Shown: positions 25,093 to 35,056, counted from the stretch's first letter. The stretch is DNA of 64,000 nucleotides from Acetobacter oryzoeni (GCF_004014775.2 NZ_CP042808.1:558001-622000), one strand, 5' to 3'. Notes: a model not told the origin generated them from the sequence alone. Numbers and translations are program-made.

Positions 25093-25370
25093 GCAGTCAC
25101 AAACACATATGCGGCTGCGACTCCTGTTGCACTTACGCATGCAGCACCTTCAGGCGGCGGAGAATACGGGTCTTTTCCCCAAGGGCTGTGCAGGCAGGGT
25201 GTGTTGGGCATAGGCTGCATGTGCGGGGCATGTCTGGCGGGAATGCAAGGTTTGGCTTAGATTTGCCGCGGCTTTGGCAGGGCAGGGCGTCCGCCCTTAT
25301 CTGCCGCCACGCGCGGGATAAGGTGTGATGCCTCTTGCCCCGGCGCGTCTCTCTTGGCAGGGATGCAGGC

Positions 25371-26387
25371 ATGATGTTCACACGCTCTTCCATTTTCCGG
25401 CTTCACCTGCTTGCCTGTGCGGCAGGCTGTGCCGTGGCTTTTGCCAGTGTTCCCACGGTTTCTGCCAATGCGGCAGAGCAGAAAAAAACCTCGGCGCACA
25501 GCCACCACGCGCATCATGCAGGGGCCACGCATGAAGGTGCTTCTGCCAAGGCGGGAAAAAAGGCTTCCGCCAAGTCGGACACCGCAAAGTCAGACAGTGC
25601 AGAGGCTAAGGCTACGCACAGCAAAAAGAGCAAGCATCATAAAAAGCACCACGTTGCTGGGCATGAGGCCACAGCCACACATACCGCTGCCGCCAAGCAC
25701 CACCCTGCCGCCACGGCTGCCGCAGGGGCGGCAGCGGGGGCAGTTGCCGCTGGCACAGCCGCAGCAGATGCCGCAAACCCGGCCACTCCTCCGGCAGATG
25801 CCGCGCCAGAACCGCCAAAGGGTACCGTAACGGGCTTGCCGCTGCCACGTTATGCGGCATTGCGGGCGGATGAAGTGAACATGCGTGCCGGGCCGGGGCA
25901 GCGTTTCCCCATTATCTGGGTGTATCATCGCCGCGGTATGCCGGTGCGGATCGAGCGTGAATTTGATGTGTGGCGTCTGGTAGAAGACCCCACGGGCCAG
26001 AAGGGCTGGATGCAGCAGGCCACCCTTGCAGGCGGGCGAGATTTTCTGGTGCCGGGTGAACCCCCGGGGGATGATGCCCCCATAGCACCCAAGCTGGACA
26101 AGAATGGTGAGAAAATTCCCGCATCCGGCCACATGGATACGCGCGTTGTAGAAACAGTGCCCACGCTGGATGATGCCAAAAGCATTGCGGGTGCCGTTAT
26201 GCTTCGTGCAAGTGCCAGTGATGACGCCCCCGTTGTAGCGGTGCTGAAACCGGGTGCTGTAGGCTCTGTTAAGGAATGTGCGGCGGGGTCTGCCTGGTGC
26301 AGGGTTTCCGTTAAACAGTATAATGGCTGGGTGCCACGCAAGGCGATCTGGGGTGTGGATGCTGATGAGGCCGTTAACCCCTCCTGA
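25371..26387 (+). CDS. Exported SH3-domain protein with Ala/Lys/His-rich linker
   Basis: A 338-residue secreted protein. The N-terminus (MMFTRSSIFRLHLLACAAGC, then a cleavage region near SANAAEQKK) is a signal peptide. Residues about 35-150 are a low-complexity stretch rich in Ala, Lys and His, followed by two bacterial SH3-type domains (first around LRADEVNMRAGPGQRFPIIW, second around VMLRASASDDAPVVAVL ending WVPRKAIWG). Bacterial SH3 domains usually bind cell-wall or membrane partners, so an envelope role is likely. Starts at 25371 and 25374 are equivalent. It is 32 bases before pyruvate kinase but probably independent in function. Confidence 0.78.
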   Translation: MMFTRSSIFRLHLLACAAGCAVAFASVPTVSANAAEQKKTSAHSHHAHHAGATHEGASAKAGKKASAKSDTAKSDSAEAKATHSKKSKHHKKHHVAGHEATATHTAAAKHHPAATAAAGAAAGAVAAGTAAADAANPATPPADAAPEPPKGTVTGLPLPRYAALRADEVNMRAGPGQRFPIIWVYHRRGMPVRIEREFDVWRLVEDPTGQKGWMQQATLAGGRDFLVPGEPPGDDAPIAPKLDKNGEKIPASGHMDTRVVETVPTLDDAKSIAGAVMLRASASDDAPVVAVLKPGAVGSVKECAAGSAWCRVSVKQYNGWVPRKAIWGVDADEAVNPS

Positions 26388-26419
26388 AAGACCCCAGCGG
26401 ACTAGAAGGAGAAACAGAT

Positions 26420-27880
26420 ATGGCTGAATCCACACAACAGGGTTCGGGCGCAGAACAGGCGCAAACCTGCCGTACTAAAATTGTGGCCACACTCGGCCCG
26501 GCTTCTTCAGATTATGCAACCATCCGCGATCTGGCTTTGGCCGGGGCGGATGTGTTCCGCTTCAACTTCTCCCACGGCACGCATGAAGATCACGCCGCCC
26601 GCCACGCCATTGTGCGGCGGTTGGAAGAAGAACTGGGCACCCCTATTGGTATTCTGGCCGATATGCAGGGGCCAAAGCTGCGCGTGGGCCGCTTTGCCGC
26701 AGGCCGCATTATCTTGCAGCCGGGCGCCACCTTTCGGTTCGATCTGTCTGACGTGCCGGGGGATGAGCACCGCGTAAACCTGCCGCACCCAGAAATTATC
26801 AGTGCCGTGCGCCCCGGCAGCCGCCTGCTGATGGATGATGGCAAGCTGGCCGTTGTGGTGGAAAAGGTAGGGCCAGACTGGATAGAAACGCGGGTGGATG
26901 TAGGTGGCCCGCTTTCTGACCATAAAGGCGTGAACGTGCCGGATGTGGCGCTGCCTATTCCCGCCCTGACGGAAAAAGACCGCAAGGATCTGGCCTTTGC
27001 GCTGGATCTGGGGGTGGATTACGTGGCCCTTTCCTTTGTGCAGAGGGCCGAGGATGTAGCGCAGGCCCGTGCGCTGGTGGGTGAGCGCGCCGCCGTGCTG
27101 ACCAAGCTGGAAAAACCGCAGGCCGTTGAAAATCTGGACGCCATTCTGGAACTGTCTGATGCAGTTATGGTGGCGCGTGGGGATCTGGGCGTTGAACTGC
27201 CGCCCGAAACCGTACCGCTGGTGCAAAAGCGCATTATTCGCGCTGCCCGCAGGCTGGGCAAACCCGTTGTGGTGGCCACCCAGATGCTGGAAAGCATGAT
27301 TTCTGCCCCAACCCCCACACGGGCCGAGGCATCGGATGTGGCAACAGCCGTGTTTGATGGTGCAGATGCCGTAATGCTTTCTGCCGAATCCGCAGCGGGC
27401 AAATACCCGCGTGAGGCTGTGCGGATTATGAACCGCATTTTGTGGCGGGTGGAGGAAGATGCCGGTTGGCAGGCCCATATGGCCGCAGCCCGTCTGGCCC
27501 CGGAAGATTACGTGGCCGATGCCATTGCCAGTGCCGTGCAGCAGGTGGCAGATACGCTCAAGGCCCCGGCCATTGTGGCCTACACGCACCGCGGCCCCAC
27601 GGCGCTACGTATTGCGCGTGAACGGCCCACATGCCCCATTCTGGGCATTACGCCCACACATACATCTGCCCGGCGCATGGCGCTGGTATGGGGTGTGCGG
27701 GCCTTTGTAAGCGCGCCACACAAGCCCACAACCACGGTGGAAGATGTGGTGGACGCCGCGCTGGATGTGGTCAACCGGGCGGGCATAGGGGCGGAAGGGG
27801 ATTCCGTGGTGATAGCCGCCGGTGTGCCCTTTGGCGTAAGTGGGTCTACCAACCTTTTGCGCGTGGCGCGTATTGGCTGA
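26420..27880 (+). CDS. pyk: Pyruvate kinase
   Basis: A 486-residue enzyme that converts phosphoenolpyruvate and ADP to pyruvate and ATP. RTKIVATLGPASS at the N-terminus, the active-site region MVARGDLGVELP (about 252-263) with the following KRII, and the metal-binding EAS and SAES motifs (TRAEASDVATAVFDG, VMLSAESAAG) are intact. The C-terminal allosteric domain is complete. AGAAGGAG precedes the ATG. Acetic acid bacteria use the pentose phosphate and Entner-Doudoroff routes, in which this step still yields pyruvate. Confidence 0.93.
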   Translation: MAESTQQGSGAEQAQTCRTKIVATLGPASSDYATIRDLALAGADVFRFNFSHGTHEDHAARHAIVRRLEEELGTPIGILADMQGPKLRVGRFAAGRIILQPGATFRFDLSDVPGDEHRVNLPHPEIISAVRPGSRLLMDDGKLAVVVEKVGPDWIETRVDVGGPLSDHKGVNVPDVALPIPALTEKDRKDLAFALDLGVDYVALSFVQRAEDVAQARALVGERAAVLTKLEKPQAVENLDAILELSDAVMVARGDLGVELPPETVPLVQKRIIRAARRLGKPVVVATQMLESMISAPTPTRAEASDVATAVFDGADAVMLSAESAAGKYPREAVRIMNRILWRVEEDAGWQAHMAAARLAPEDYVADAIASAVQQVADTLKAPAIVAYTHRGPTALRIARERPTCPILGITPTHTSARRMALVWGVRAFVSAPHKPTTTVEDVVDAALDVVNRAGIGAEGDSVVIAAGVPFGVSGSTNLLRVARIG

Positions 27881-28024
27881 AAACCGTGCAGGGCAGGGGG
27901 TTTGCAATGGCCCCATGCCCTTGCGCAAAGGGGTTGCCGCAGCCAAAGGGGTGACAGTGCAGGGCCAAGGCAGTATGCACCCGCTCCATATGGCAGAAAT
28001 TGCCCGGTAAACGCAGGAGGCTCA

Positions 28025-29239
28025 ATGGCACCCCCACGTAGCAGGCTGGCAAGACGCGCAATGCTGAAAGGCATAACCGCGCTTTCTGCAACCGTGGCGG
28101 CCCCGGTGCTGGCCCGTGGGGCGGATGAGGTTCTGCCCGATACCGTGCGCCCGCCCGATGTTACCACCAATCCGCCGCGCCAATGGGGGGTAAACGCTCC
28201 GCCCGTTTATACGCCAGACCCGGACGTGCTGGTGATTGATCGCTCCTTCCGGGATCTGCTGTACGGCAACGCCGCGCTGCACCGTGTGTGGGATAAAGGC
28301 ACATGGCTGGAAGGGCCTGCGTGGTCATCCCAAGGGCGGTATCTGTTGTTTAGTGATGTGGTGGCCAGCCGGCAGTATCGCTATTTGTGGGAAACGGGGG
28401 AGGTAACGATTTTTCGCCCGGAATCCTACCACGCCAATGGCAACACGTTTGATTATCAGGGCCGCCAGATTACGTGCGAGCACTTTTTGCGCCGCGTGAT
28501 CAGGTGGGAGCACGATGGCTCCGCCCATGTGGTGGCCGACAAGTTTGAGGGCCATTCCCTCAACTCCCCCAATGATGTGATAGCCCACCCGGATGGCAGC
28601 ATCTGGTTTACCGATCCGGGATATGGAGACAACGTGGCCGAAGGCCATGCCGACATGCCGGGCGGTGAGGCCAACCCGGATGGGCATATCCGCTGGAAAA
28701 TAGGGGAAGAACTTATTGGCACGCTGGGTGGTTCGCGCCGGCAGGCAGACCATACCTTCCGTGTAGATGCCACGGGCCATCTGGATGTGGTGCTCACGCA
28801 GGCGCAGTTGCCCAACCCCAACGGGCTGTGCTTCTCGCCCGATTTTTCGCGGCTTTATGTTATTTCATCCGGCAAGCAGCCGGGCGGGCATGGGCATGAT
28901 GGAGATCAGGCCGTGCATGTGTTTGATCTGCACAAGGAGGAACTGCCGCTTTCCAACCCGCGTCTGTTCACCAACATGCGGTTTGAAGGTGTGCAGATGG
29001 GGCCAGATGGCATGAAGGCCGATGTGCATGGCAACATCTGGTGCGGTGTAAGCGGGCCGGTGGGGCTGTGCGGGGTGTTTGTGTTTAACCCCGAAGGGCA
29101 CCTTATTGGCCGCATTCGTCTGCCGCAGAGTGTTTCCAACCTGACATTTGGCGGCCCCAAGCGCGATTGGCTGTTTATGTGCGCGGGGGATTCCCTCTAC
29201 CGTTTGCAGGTGAACACCCAAGGCGCCGCCCCAGCCTGA
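28025..29239 (+). CDS. SMP-30/gluconolactonase-like exported protein
   Basis: A 404-residue beta-propeller protein of the SMP-30/LRE family, which includes lactonases. The N-terminus ARRAMLKG followed by a hydrophobic stretch looks like a Tat signal, so the protein is probably exported folded to the periplasm. Family signatures seen: EGPAW near 83, NSPNDVIAHPDGSIWFTDPGYG near 185 and NGLCFSPDFSRLYV near 260. AGGAGG lies seven bases before the ATG. A periplasmic gluconolactonase would match the periplasmic glucose dehydrogenase at 45208, but they are far apart and the substrate is not proven. Confidence 0.78.
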   Translation: MAPPRSRLARRAMLKGITALSATVAAPVLARGADEVLPDTVRPPDVTTNPPRQWGVNAPPVYTPDPDVLVIDRSFRDLLYGNAALHRVWDKGTWLEGPAWSSQGRYLLFSDVVASRQYRYLWETGEVTIFRPESYHANGNTFDYQGRQITCEHFLRRVIRWEHDGSAHVVADKFEGHSLNSPNDVIAHPDGSIWFTDPGYGDNVAEGHADMPGGEANPDGHIRWKIGEELIGTLGGSRRQADHTFRVDATGHLDVVLTQAQLPNPNGLCFSPDFSRLYVISSGKQPGGHGHDGDQAVHVFDLHKEELPLSNPRLFTNMRFEGVQMGPDGMKADVHGNIWCGVSGPVGLCGVFVFNPEGHLIGRIRLPQSVSNLTFGGPKRDWLFMCAGDSLYRLQVNTQGAAPA

Positions 29240-29252
29240 GAAAGCGCAGCGG

Positions 29253-30407
29253 TTAAGCGCTTTTCTTCAGGAGCAGGGGCAGCAGGCCAAACAACGCACA
29301 GGTGATGGCGGCAAACCATGCCAGACCATCTGGCGCAGCGGCCATGGAACTGGCAGCCAGCGCAGGCCCTGCAAACGCGCCCGCACCCCATGCAAGGGAG
29401 CTGAGGGTGTAAATGGCTATCAGGTCTCCGCCTTTATAGCGGTCTCCCACAACAGACATGGCCACTGTGTAAATACTGGCAAACACGCCATCCCACGCAA
29501 ACAGCACCGCATGGGCTATGCCGGGGTGATGGATAGCCACCGGCCACAGCAACGCGCCCGCCGCAGCCACCCCGGCTAATGAAACCAGAAGCCAGCGGCG
29601 GCTTGTGCGGTCTCCTATCCAGCCAATGGGAATCTGGAACGCAGTAGCACCCAGCAGCATGATGCTCAGTAACAGTGTGGCGCCATGTTCTGACCACCCG
29701 GAGTGCATGGCGTACAGCGCCAGAAAAGAGGTGGCGGCCGAATCCAGCATGGCAATCAGCAATGTTGCGGCAATGGCTATGGGGGCCAAAGGCAGATAGC
29801 GCAGCAGGCTGGGGCGTTGTGGAGGTGTAAGCTGCGGGTGCGGCAACCACGGCGCTGCCACAAGCCCGGTGGCAACCAGCAGGCCAATACTGGCACAGGC
29901 AAAGGGCAGGGCGCTGGTGCGGCCCGTTACAGTTAGCAAGGCGGGGCCTGCGGCAATGCCAATGGAAAGCAGCGTGCTGTAAAGCCCCATCACGCGGCCT
30001 CTGGCGTGGTCTGGCGTAATCTGGTTCAGCCAGCTTTCAGAAAGCACCAGAATAATCTCGCACGCAGCCCCCAGCACGGTGCGCAGGCCAAACCACACCC
30101 AGATAAACGGCAGCAGCGGAAAAAGGGCCAGCGTGGCAGCGCCCGTAAGCAAAGCCAGTGTAACGGCCCGCTTGGGCCCCAAGGCCATGCTGATGCGCGG
30201 GATAAACGGCGCAATGGCCAGAGAGCCCACAGCGTGCATCATGGTGTTGGCGGCAATCATGCCGGTGCCAAAGCCCAGATCCACCATTTCCAGCGTAAAC
30301 AGGGGCGCACCCAACCCCATAACCAGCCCGAACATAAGCCCTACAACAGTAAGGGAAAGGGTGGGGGCGGCGCTTATGGCAGAACGCGCAGGAGGGTGAA
30401 GCAGCAT
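29253..30407 (-). CDS. Major facilitator superfamily transporter
   Basis: A 384-residue integral membrane protein with about 12 hydrophobic helices, a length and pattern typical of MFS carriers. The loop 2-3 motif appears as RISMALGPKRAV, and GWIGDRTSRRW in the second half is the corresponding loop 8-9 motif. The start at 30407 is chosen because the preceding open frame encodes a non-membrane Arg/Cys-rich segment. It converges with the lactonase-like gene at a 13-base gap. The substrate cannot be inferred. Confidence 0.8.
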   Translation of the reverse strand: MLLHPPARSAISAAPTLSLTVVGLMFGLVMGLGAPLFTLEMVDLGFGTGMIAANTMMHAVGSLAIAPFIPRISMALGPKRAVTLALLTGAATLALFPLLPFIWVWFGLRTVLGAACEIILVLSESWLNQITPDHARGRVMGLYSTLLSIGIAAGPALLTVTGRTSALPFACASIGLLVATGLVAAPWLPHPQLTPPQRPSLLRYLPLAPIAIAATLLIAMLDSAATSFLALYAMHSGWSEHGATLLLSIMLLGATAFQIPIGWIGDRTSRRWLLVSLAGVAAAGALLWPVAIHHPGIAHAVLFAWDGVFASIYTVAMSVVGDRYKGGDLIAIYTLSSLAWGAGAFAGPALAASSMAAAPDGLAWFAAITCALFGLLPLLLKKSA

Positions 30408-30471
30408 AGGCTGGCTTGTAGCCGGTTGCGTGCGCCGGAGCCAGCCTTCACGCCCTTGGGCGTGCGCGCAT

Positions 30472-30864
30472 TTAGAACAGTTTGTTGATAAGCGTGTTGC
30501 CAATGCCAAACCCCGCGCCAGATGCAAGGGAATGGGCAAAGCCGGAGTTGATCACATCATTCAGCACATTTTCCACTTCCGGCTTGACGGTGCTGAGGGC
30601 GGAGGGCTGCGGCGGGGCCACATTCTGCTGCACCTGTGTGGCAAGGGCCGTGTGCAGGGCCTGAAGCAGGTTGATAACCTGAGATTGCTCATCACGCAGG
30701 GAAAGGGCCAGTTCCTTCAGGTCCAGCAGCCATTCACGGGCCTGCATATCTCCGCCATCGGCTGCGGTTTGCATTTTGGCGCACAGCGTTTGCAGCGCGG
30801 TGGCAGATTGTTGGGCCTGTGCCTGAAACTGGTTGTAGGTTTGATCTATGGCCTGAATATCCAT
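30472..30864 (-). CDS. Hypothetical helical protein with Gly-rich tail (130 aa)
   Basis: A 130-residue soluble protein without a signal peptide. Residues 1-80 are a Gln/Ala-rich helical, probably coiled-coil region, with a Pro-rich break at about 85-92. The C-terminus (ASGAGFGIGNTLINKLF) is Gly-rich and moderately hydrophobic. GAAAGGG lies ten bases before the ATG at 30864 and decides the start. It diverges from typA over 249 bases. I do not recognise a family. Confidence 0.65.
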   Translation of the reverse strand: MDIQAIDQTYNQFQAQAQQSATALQTLCAKMQTAADGGDMQAREWLLDLKELALSLRDEQSQVINLLQALHTALATQVQQNVAPPQPSALSTVKPEVENVLNDVINSGFAHSLASGAGFGIGNTLINKLF

Positions 30865-31113
30865 GCTAAAAACCCTTTCAATATAATGTGTTCTACGGTG
30901 CGGAGCACACCACCATAAGGGGGTAAATGCAAGCCGTGCGGCCTGTGTGCAGCCACCCCCGGTGGCAGCCATGATACGCACTGGTGAGGATTTTGCGTGC
31001 ATTCCTGCGCGCGGGCGGCTATTTGTCTGGCCAAGCAAACATCAGCAAAGCCATTCTCCACCCTTTCAGGCAGAAAGCGGTGGCGTGGCCCGCAGGGAAT
31101 ATCAGGCCTTTAC

Positions 31114-32931
31114 ATGGATATCCGCAATATCGCCATCATTGCCCACGTTGACCACGGCAAGACGACTCTGGTTGACGAACTGCTCAAGCAGTCGGGTTCG
31201 TTCCGCGAAAACCAGCACGTTGCCGAACGCGCAATGGACAGCAACGATCTGGAACGCGAACGTGGCATTACCATTCTTGCCAAGTGCACATCCGTTGTCT
31301 GGAAAGATACCCGTATCAACATTATTGATACACCCGGACACGCCGACTTTGGCGGGGAAGTGGAACGTATTTTAAGCATGGTGGATGGCGCCATTGTGCT
31401 GGTGGACTCCGCCGAAGGTGCGCTGCCGCAGACCAAGTTTGTGGTTGGCAAGGCACTGGCCCGCGGCCTGAAGCCAATTGTGGTTGTGAACAAGATTGAC
31501 CGTGGCGATGCCCGCCCCGATGAAGTGCACAACGAAATTTTCGATCTATTTGCAGCCCTTGGCGCAAATGATGAGCAGCTTGACTTCCCGATGCTGTTTG
31601 CTTCTGGCCGTCAGGGCTGGGCAGATGAAACGCTGGACGGCGCCCGCAAGGACCTGAGCCCGATGTTCGAGCTGATCCTGCGCCATGTGCCAGCTCCGAA
31701 TCTGGATAAAGACAAGCCCTTCGCCATGACAGCCACCATTCTGGAAAGTGACAACTTTCTGGGCCGCGTGCTGACAGGCCGTGTGGAACAGGGCCGCGCC
31801 AAGGTGAACATGCCTGTTAAGGTGCTGCGGGCCGATGGCTCCGTGGTGGAAACAGGCCGCCTGACCAAGCTGCTTTCCTTCCGTGGTCTGGACCGCGTGG
31901 GTGTGGAAGAAGTGGAAGCTGGTGACATTGTGGCCGTGGCCGGTTTGTCTGAAGCCACCATTCCAGACACCATTGCCGCCCCGGAAGTTGAAGCCCCGCT
32001 GGAAGCTATTCCGGTTGATCCGCCGACACTGTCCATGACCTTCCGCCTGAACGATGGCCCGCTGGGTGGCCGTGAAGGCAAGAAGGTGACGTCTCGCCAG
32101 ATTCGTGACCGTCTGTTCAAGGAAATCGAAAGCAACATTGCTATTCGCGTGACGGACAGCCCCGAAAGCGAAGCGTTTGAAGTGGCCGGCCGTGGTGAAC
32201 TTCAGCTTGGTGTGCTGATTGAAACCATGCGCCGTGAAGGCTTTGAGCTGACAATCGGCCGCCCGCGCGTGCTGTTCCGCACCAATGAAGAAACCGGTGA
32301 GCGCGAAGAGCCTTACGAAGAAGTTACCATTGATGTGGACGAACCCTATTCCGGCGTTGTGGTGGAAAAGATGTCCCTCCGCAAAGGCCAGATGCAGGAC
32401 ATGCGCCCCTCCGGCGGTGACAAGGTGCGTCTCACATTCGTCATCCCGTCTCGCGGACTGATTGGTTATCACGGTGAGTTCCTGACCGACACGCGCGGCA
32501 CGGGTATCATGAACCGTCTGTTCTCCCATTACGGGCCTTATGCTGGCACCGTGGAAGGCCGCCGCAACGGCTCTCTGATTTCTGCAGAAAACGGGGCAAC
32601 CACGCAGTACTCCCTGTTCTCCCTGCAGGATCGTGGCACGCTGTTCGTGGATGCGGGTGAAACGGTTTATCAGGGCATGATCATTGGTGAGCATTCCCGT
32701 GAGAATGATCTGGAAGTAAACCCGATCCGTGAAAAGAAGCTGACCAACATGCGTGCCGCCGGTAAGGACGAAGCCCTGCTGCTGACCCCGCCGCGCCGTA
32801 TGTCTTTGGAACAGGCTATTGCTTACATTGAAGATGATGAGCTGGTGGAAGTAACCCCATCTGCCATCCGCCTGCGTAAGCGGTATCTGGACCCTAACGA
32901 ACGCAAGAAGCGCGCCAAGAAAGTAGACTGA
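31114..32931 (+). CDS. typA: Translational GTPase TypA/BipA
   Basis: A 605-residue ribosome-binding GTPase used in late ribosome assembly and stress or low-temperature growth. G1 is [10 protein letters not shown] (residues 9-18), G2 lies in RERGITIL, G3 is DTPGHADFG, and G4 is NKID. The EF-G-like domains III and V and the TypA-specific C-terminal domain (ending [14 protein letters not shown]) are complete. Codon use leans to GCT, GGT and CGT compared with its neighbours, a sign of high expression. The start at 31114 matches all homologues ([13 protein letters not shown]). Confidence 0.95.
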   Translation: MDIRNIAIIAHVDHGKTTLVDELLKQSGSFRENQHVAERAMDSNDLERERGITILAKCTSVVWKDTRINIIDTPGHADFGGEVERILSMVDGAIVLVDSAEGALPQTKFVVGKALARGLKPIVVVNKIDRGDARPDEVHNEIFDLFAALGANDEQLDFPMLFASGRQGWADETLDGARKDLSPMFELILRHVPAPNLDKDKPFAMTATILESDNFLGRVLTGRVEQGRAKVNMPVKVLRADGSVVETGRLTKLLSFRGLDRVGVEEVEAGDIVAVAGLSEATIPDTIAAPEVEAPLEAIPVDPPTLSMTFRLNDGPLGGREGKKVTSRQIRDRLFKEIESNIAIRVTDSPESEAFEVAGRGELQLGVLIETMRREGFELTIGRPRVLFRTNEETGEREEPYEEVTIDVDEPYSGVVVEKMSLRKGQMQDMRPSGGDKVRLTFVIPSRGLIGYHGEFLTDTRGTGIMNRLFSHYGPYAGTVEGRRNGSLISAENGATTQYSLFSLQDRGTLFVDAGETVYQGMIIGEHSRENDLEVNPIREKKLTNMRAAGKDEALLLTPPRRMSLEQAIAYIEDDELVEVTPSAIRLRKRYLDPNERKKRAKKVD

Positions 32932-33062
32932 TTCTGTAACTTGTGGGCTGCCCAGCTTTTGGGCAGCCTGTAAGTGTGGCGCGTTTATGGTGTAGGCATA
33001 TTTTTTTCGGTTACATCATTTTGTCACATACAGAAGTGCTTGAAGTGCTTTTTCCTATAAAA

Positions 33063-33088
33063 ACCGCCTGTTACAGGGCGGTTTTTTT
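33063..33088 (+). terminator. Intrinsic terminator after typA
   Basis: ACCGCC (33063-33068) pairs with GGCGGT (33077-33082) and is followed by six more T. An earlier stem (32946-32968, GGCTGCCCA with TGGGCAGCC) without a T tract lies between it and typA. Confidence 0.75.
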
Positions 33089-33145
33089 GGTTTTGCCCGT
33101 GCCAATATGGCCTGTTTACGGCTGTCAAGTGGCAGAGCGGTGATA

Positions 33146-33162
33146 TGTGCAAAGATTGCACA
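33146..33162. promoter_or_regulatory. Perfect inverted repeat upstream of the secreted protein gene
   Basis: TGTGCAAAGATTGCACA is a perfect 7+3+7 dyad, 124 bases before the start at 33286. It looks like a repressor operator (LacI- or GntR-like half-sites), but the regulator is unknown. Confidence 0.4.
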
Positions 33163-33285
33163 AATTTTAGCTCAAGACGCTGTGCTTTTGCCGTGATAAT
33201 AAGCAATGCATAAACCGGTCTATGTGCTGGATGCGGGGTTGTCCTGCATGAGGCGGATTGGACCACAGGTTTTTGGAGACATTCT

Positions 33286-33597
33286 ATGATTTCTCGTCGT
33301 CTGCTTGCGGCTCTGTCCACCGTTGCCCTGCTGGGCGCTGCTGCTCCTTCCTTCGCTCAGGAAGCTGCTGCTCCTGCCGCACCTGCTGCTCCGGAAGCTG
33401 CTGCTCCTGCTGCTGCCCCAGAAGGCGCTGGTCCGGCTGCTGAAGAAGCTGGTAAAACCGAAGAAAGCAAAGGTGCAGCTGCCCACAAAGGCAAGCACAA
33501 AGGCCACAAAGGTAAGCACCACGGTGGCAAGCACCACGGTAAGAAGAAAGCCGCAGCTCCGGCTTCTGACGCTTCTTCTTCCGAATCTGCTCAGTAA
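33286..33597 (+). CDS. Small secreted Ala-rich protein with Lys/His-rich tail
   Basis: A 103-residue protein. A signal peptide (MISRRLLAALSTVALLGAAA, cleavage near PSFAQ) is followed by an Ala/Pro/Glu-rich segment (25-60) and a basic GKHKGHKGKHHGGKHHG segment (about 68-88) with nine or more His and Lys residues that could bind metal or anionic polymers. The coding sequence strongly prefers GCT for Ala, the pattern of highly expressed genes here, so it is unlikely to be spurious. It has its own terminator. No known family; similar composition occurs in the exported SH3 protein at 25371. Confidence 0.75.
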   Translation: MISRRLLAALSTVALLGAAAPSFAQEAAAPAAPAAPEAAAPAAAPEGAGPAAEEAGKTEESKGAAAHKGKHKGHKGKHHGGKHHGKKKAAAPASDASSSESAQ

Positions 33598-33672
33598 TAA
33601 CCCGGCAGAAAGGGGCACTGCGTTACAGGCGCGGTGCTTCCTGCCTGCTGCGGCATAAAGCTGCGCACATTA

Positions 33673-33711
33673 AAAAGGCCGCTGGTGGTTTTGCCACTGC
33701 GGCCTTTTTTT
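33673..33711 (+). terminator. Intrinsic terminator after the secreted Lys/His-rich gene
   Basis: GGCCGC (33677-33682) pairs with GCGGCC (33699-33704), with an inner GTGG/CCAC pairing, followed by seven T (33705-33711). Confidence 0.85.
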
Positions 33712-33781
33712 GTGCCCGATGTAGAGGGCTGTTTTTTATAAACAGCTAGATCAGCGCCGCAGCGGGCAAGCCCGTGACAGC

Positions 33782-35056
33782 TTAGTTATAGCGGCTGATG
33801 GAAAGATCCAGCGCCGGAATATCGGGCTTTTTGCCGTGCACAAGGTCTGCAATCAAACGGCCAGAACCACAGGCCATTGTCCAGCCCAGCGTGCCGTGGC
33901 CGGTGTTCAGCCACAGGTTTGTAAAGGCAGGCACAGGGCCAATAACGGGTGTGCCATCTGGCGTGCAGGGGCGCAGGCCTGTCCAGTAGGTTGCGGCGGT
34001 CAGGTCTCCGCCGCCAAACAGTTCAGAAAAAGAAAGTTCCAGCGTTTCACGCCGGTCGGAGCTTAGCTTCTGGCTGTAACCCGTCAGTTCCGCCGTGCCA
34101 CCTACCCGGATCCGGTTGCCAAGCCGCGTAATGGCCAGTTTGTAGGATGTATCATTCACGGTGGATGTGGGGGCGTGGGTTTCATCCGTAAGGGGCAGGG
34201 TGAGGGAATAGCCTTTTACGGGGTAAACGGGCAGATGCACGCGCAACGGGTGCAGCAGCAGCGGGCTGTAGCTGCCCATGGCCACAATATAGGCATCCCC
34301 CCGGAAGTGCCCGGCACTGGTGCGCACAGACATAATCTCATCCGCTGCGGCATCCAGACCCAGAATGGTGGTGTCATATACAAACTTCACACCCTTGGCT
34401 TCTGCCATGCGGGCCAGCCTTTGGGTGAAAATATGTGCATCGCCCGATTCATCACCGGGTAAATACAGCCCACCCGTAAGCAGATGCTTGGCATGGGCTA
34501 GGCCGGGTTCGTGCTCTAAAACCTGATCCACCGCCAAAAGCTGGTGCGGAATGTTGGCTTCTGCCAGCAGGCGCATATCGTGCTGGGCGGTGTCTATCTG
34601 TTTGTTGGTGCGGAAAAGCTGGATCAGCCCGCGCTGCCTGTCATCATACGTAATGCCGGTTTCTTCACGCAGGGCGTCCAGACAATCGCGGCTGTATTCG
34701 GCAATGCGCAACATGCGGGATTTGTTGATATCATACGCATGGGCATTACAGTTTTTTAAAAGTTGTTCCATCCAGCGCAGCATGGCCAGATCAAACCGTT
34801 TGCGAATAACCAGTGGGCTGGTTTTGGGGTGCAGCATCCACTTTGCGGCCTGAAGCGGCAGGCCGGGAGAAGCCCATGGTGTGGAATATCCGGGGGAAAC
34901 CTGCCCCGCATTGGCAAACGATGTTTCAAGCGCTGGGGCGGGCTGGCGGTCTATCACCGTGACTTCATGCCCAAGGCTGGCCAGATACCAGGCCGATGTC
35001 ACCCCGATAACGCCAGCGCCGAGAATGATGACTTGCACGGTTTTATCCTTACTCAC
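33782..35056 (-). CDS. dadA: D-amino acid dehydrogenase small subunit
   Basis: A 424-residue FAD enzyme that oxidatively deaminates D-amino acids, chiefly D-alanine, and feeds electrons to the respiratory chain at the inner membrane. The FAD site is VIILGAGVIGVTSAWYLASLGH (about 8-29). The family patterns YSTPWASPGLPLQAAKWM (56-73), LRPCTPDGTPVIGP and NTGHGTLGWTMACGSG near the C-terminus identify DadA. No alanine racemase gene (dadX) is adjacent. It appears to be monocistronic, upstream of nothing on its strand within 700 bases. Confidence 0.9.
   Translation of the reverse strand: MSKDKTVQVIILGAGVIGVTSAWYLASLGHEVTVIDRQPAPALETSFANAGQVSPGYSTPWASPGLPLQAAKWMLHPKTSPLVIRKRFDLAMLRWMEQLLKNCNAHAYDINKSRMLRIAEYSRDCLDALREETGITYDDRQRGLIQLFRTNKQIDTAQHDMRLLAEANIPHQLLAVDQVLEHEPGLAHAKHLLTGGLYLPGDESGDAHIFTQRLARMAEAKGVKFVYDTTILGLDAAADEIMSVRTSAGHFRGDAYIVAMGSYSPLLLHPLRVHLPVYPVKGYSLTLPLTDETHAPTSTVNDTSYKLAITRLGNRIRVGGTAELTGYSQKLSSDRRETLELSFSELFGGGDLTAATYWTGLRPCTPDGTPVIGPVPAFTNLWLNTGHGTLGWTMACGSGRLIADLVHGKKPDIPALDLSISRYN

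Larger units (their letters stand above)
32932..33285. other. Intergenic region between typA and the secreted Lys/His-rich gene
   Basis: This 354-base gap holds two stem-loops after typA (32946-32968 without a T tract, and 33063-33088 with one), an AT-rich part, and a perfect 17-base dyad (33146-33162) upstream of the next gene. No coding frame in it looks real. Confidence 0.7.

Noticed and set aside
25093..25370. Small open frames before the SH3-protein gene
   Set aside because: Overlapping frames on both strands, none with a ribosome site or family features; I see nothing definite in this 278-base gap.
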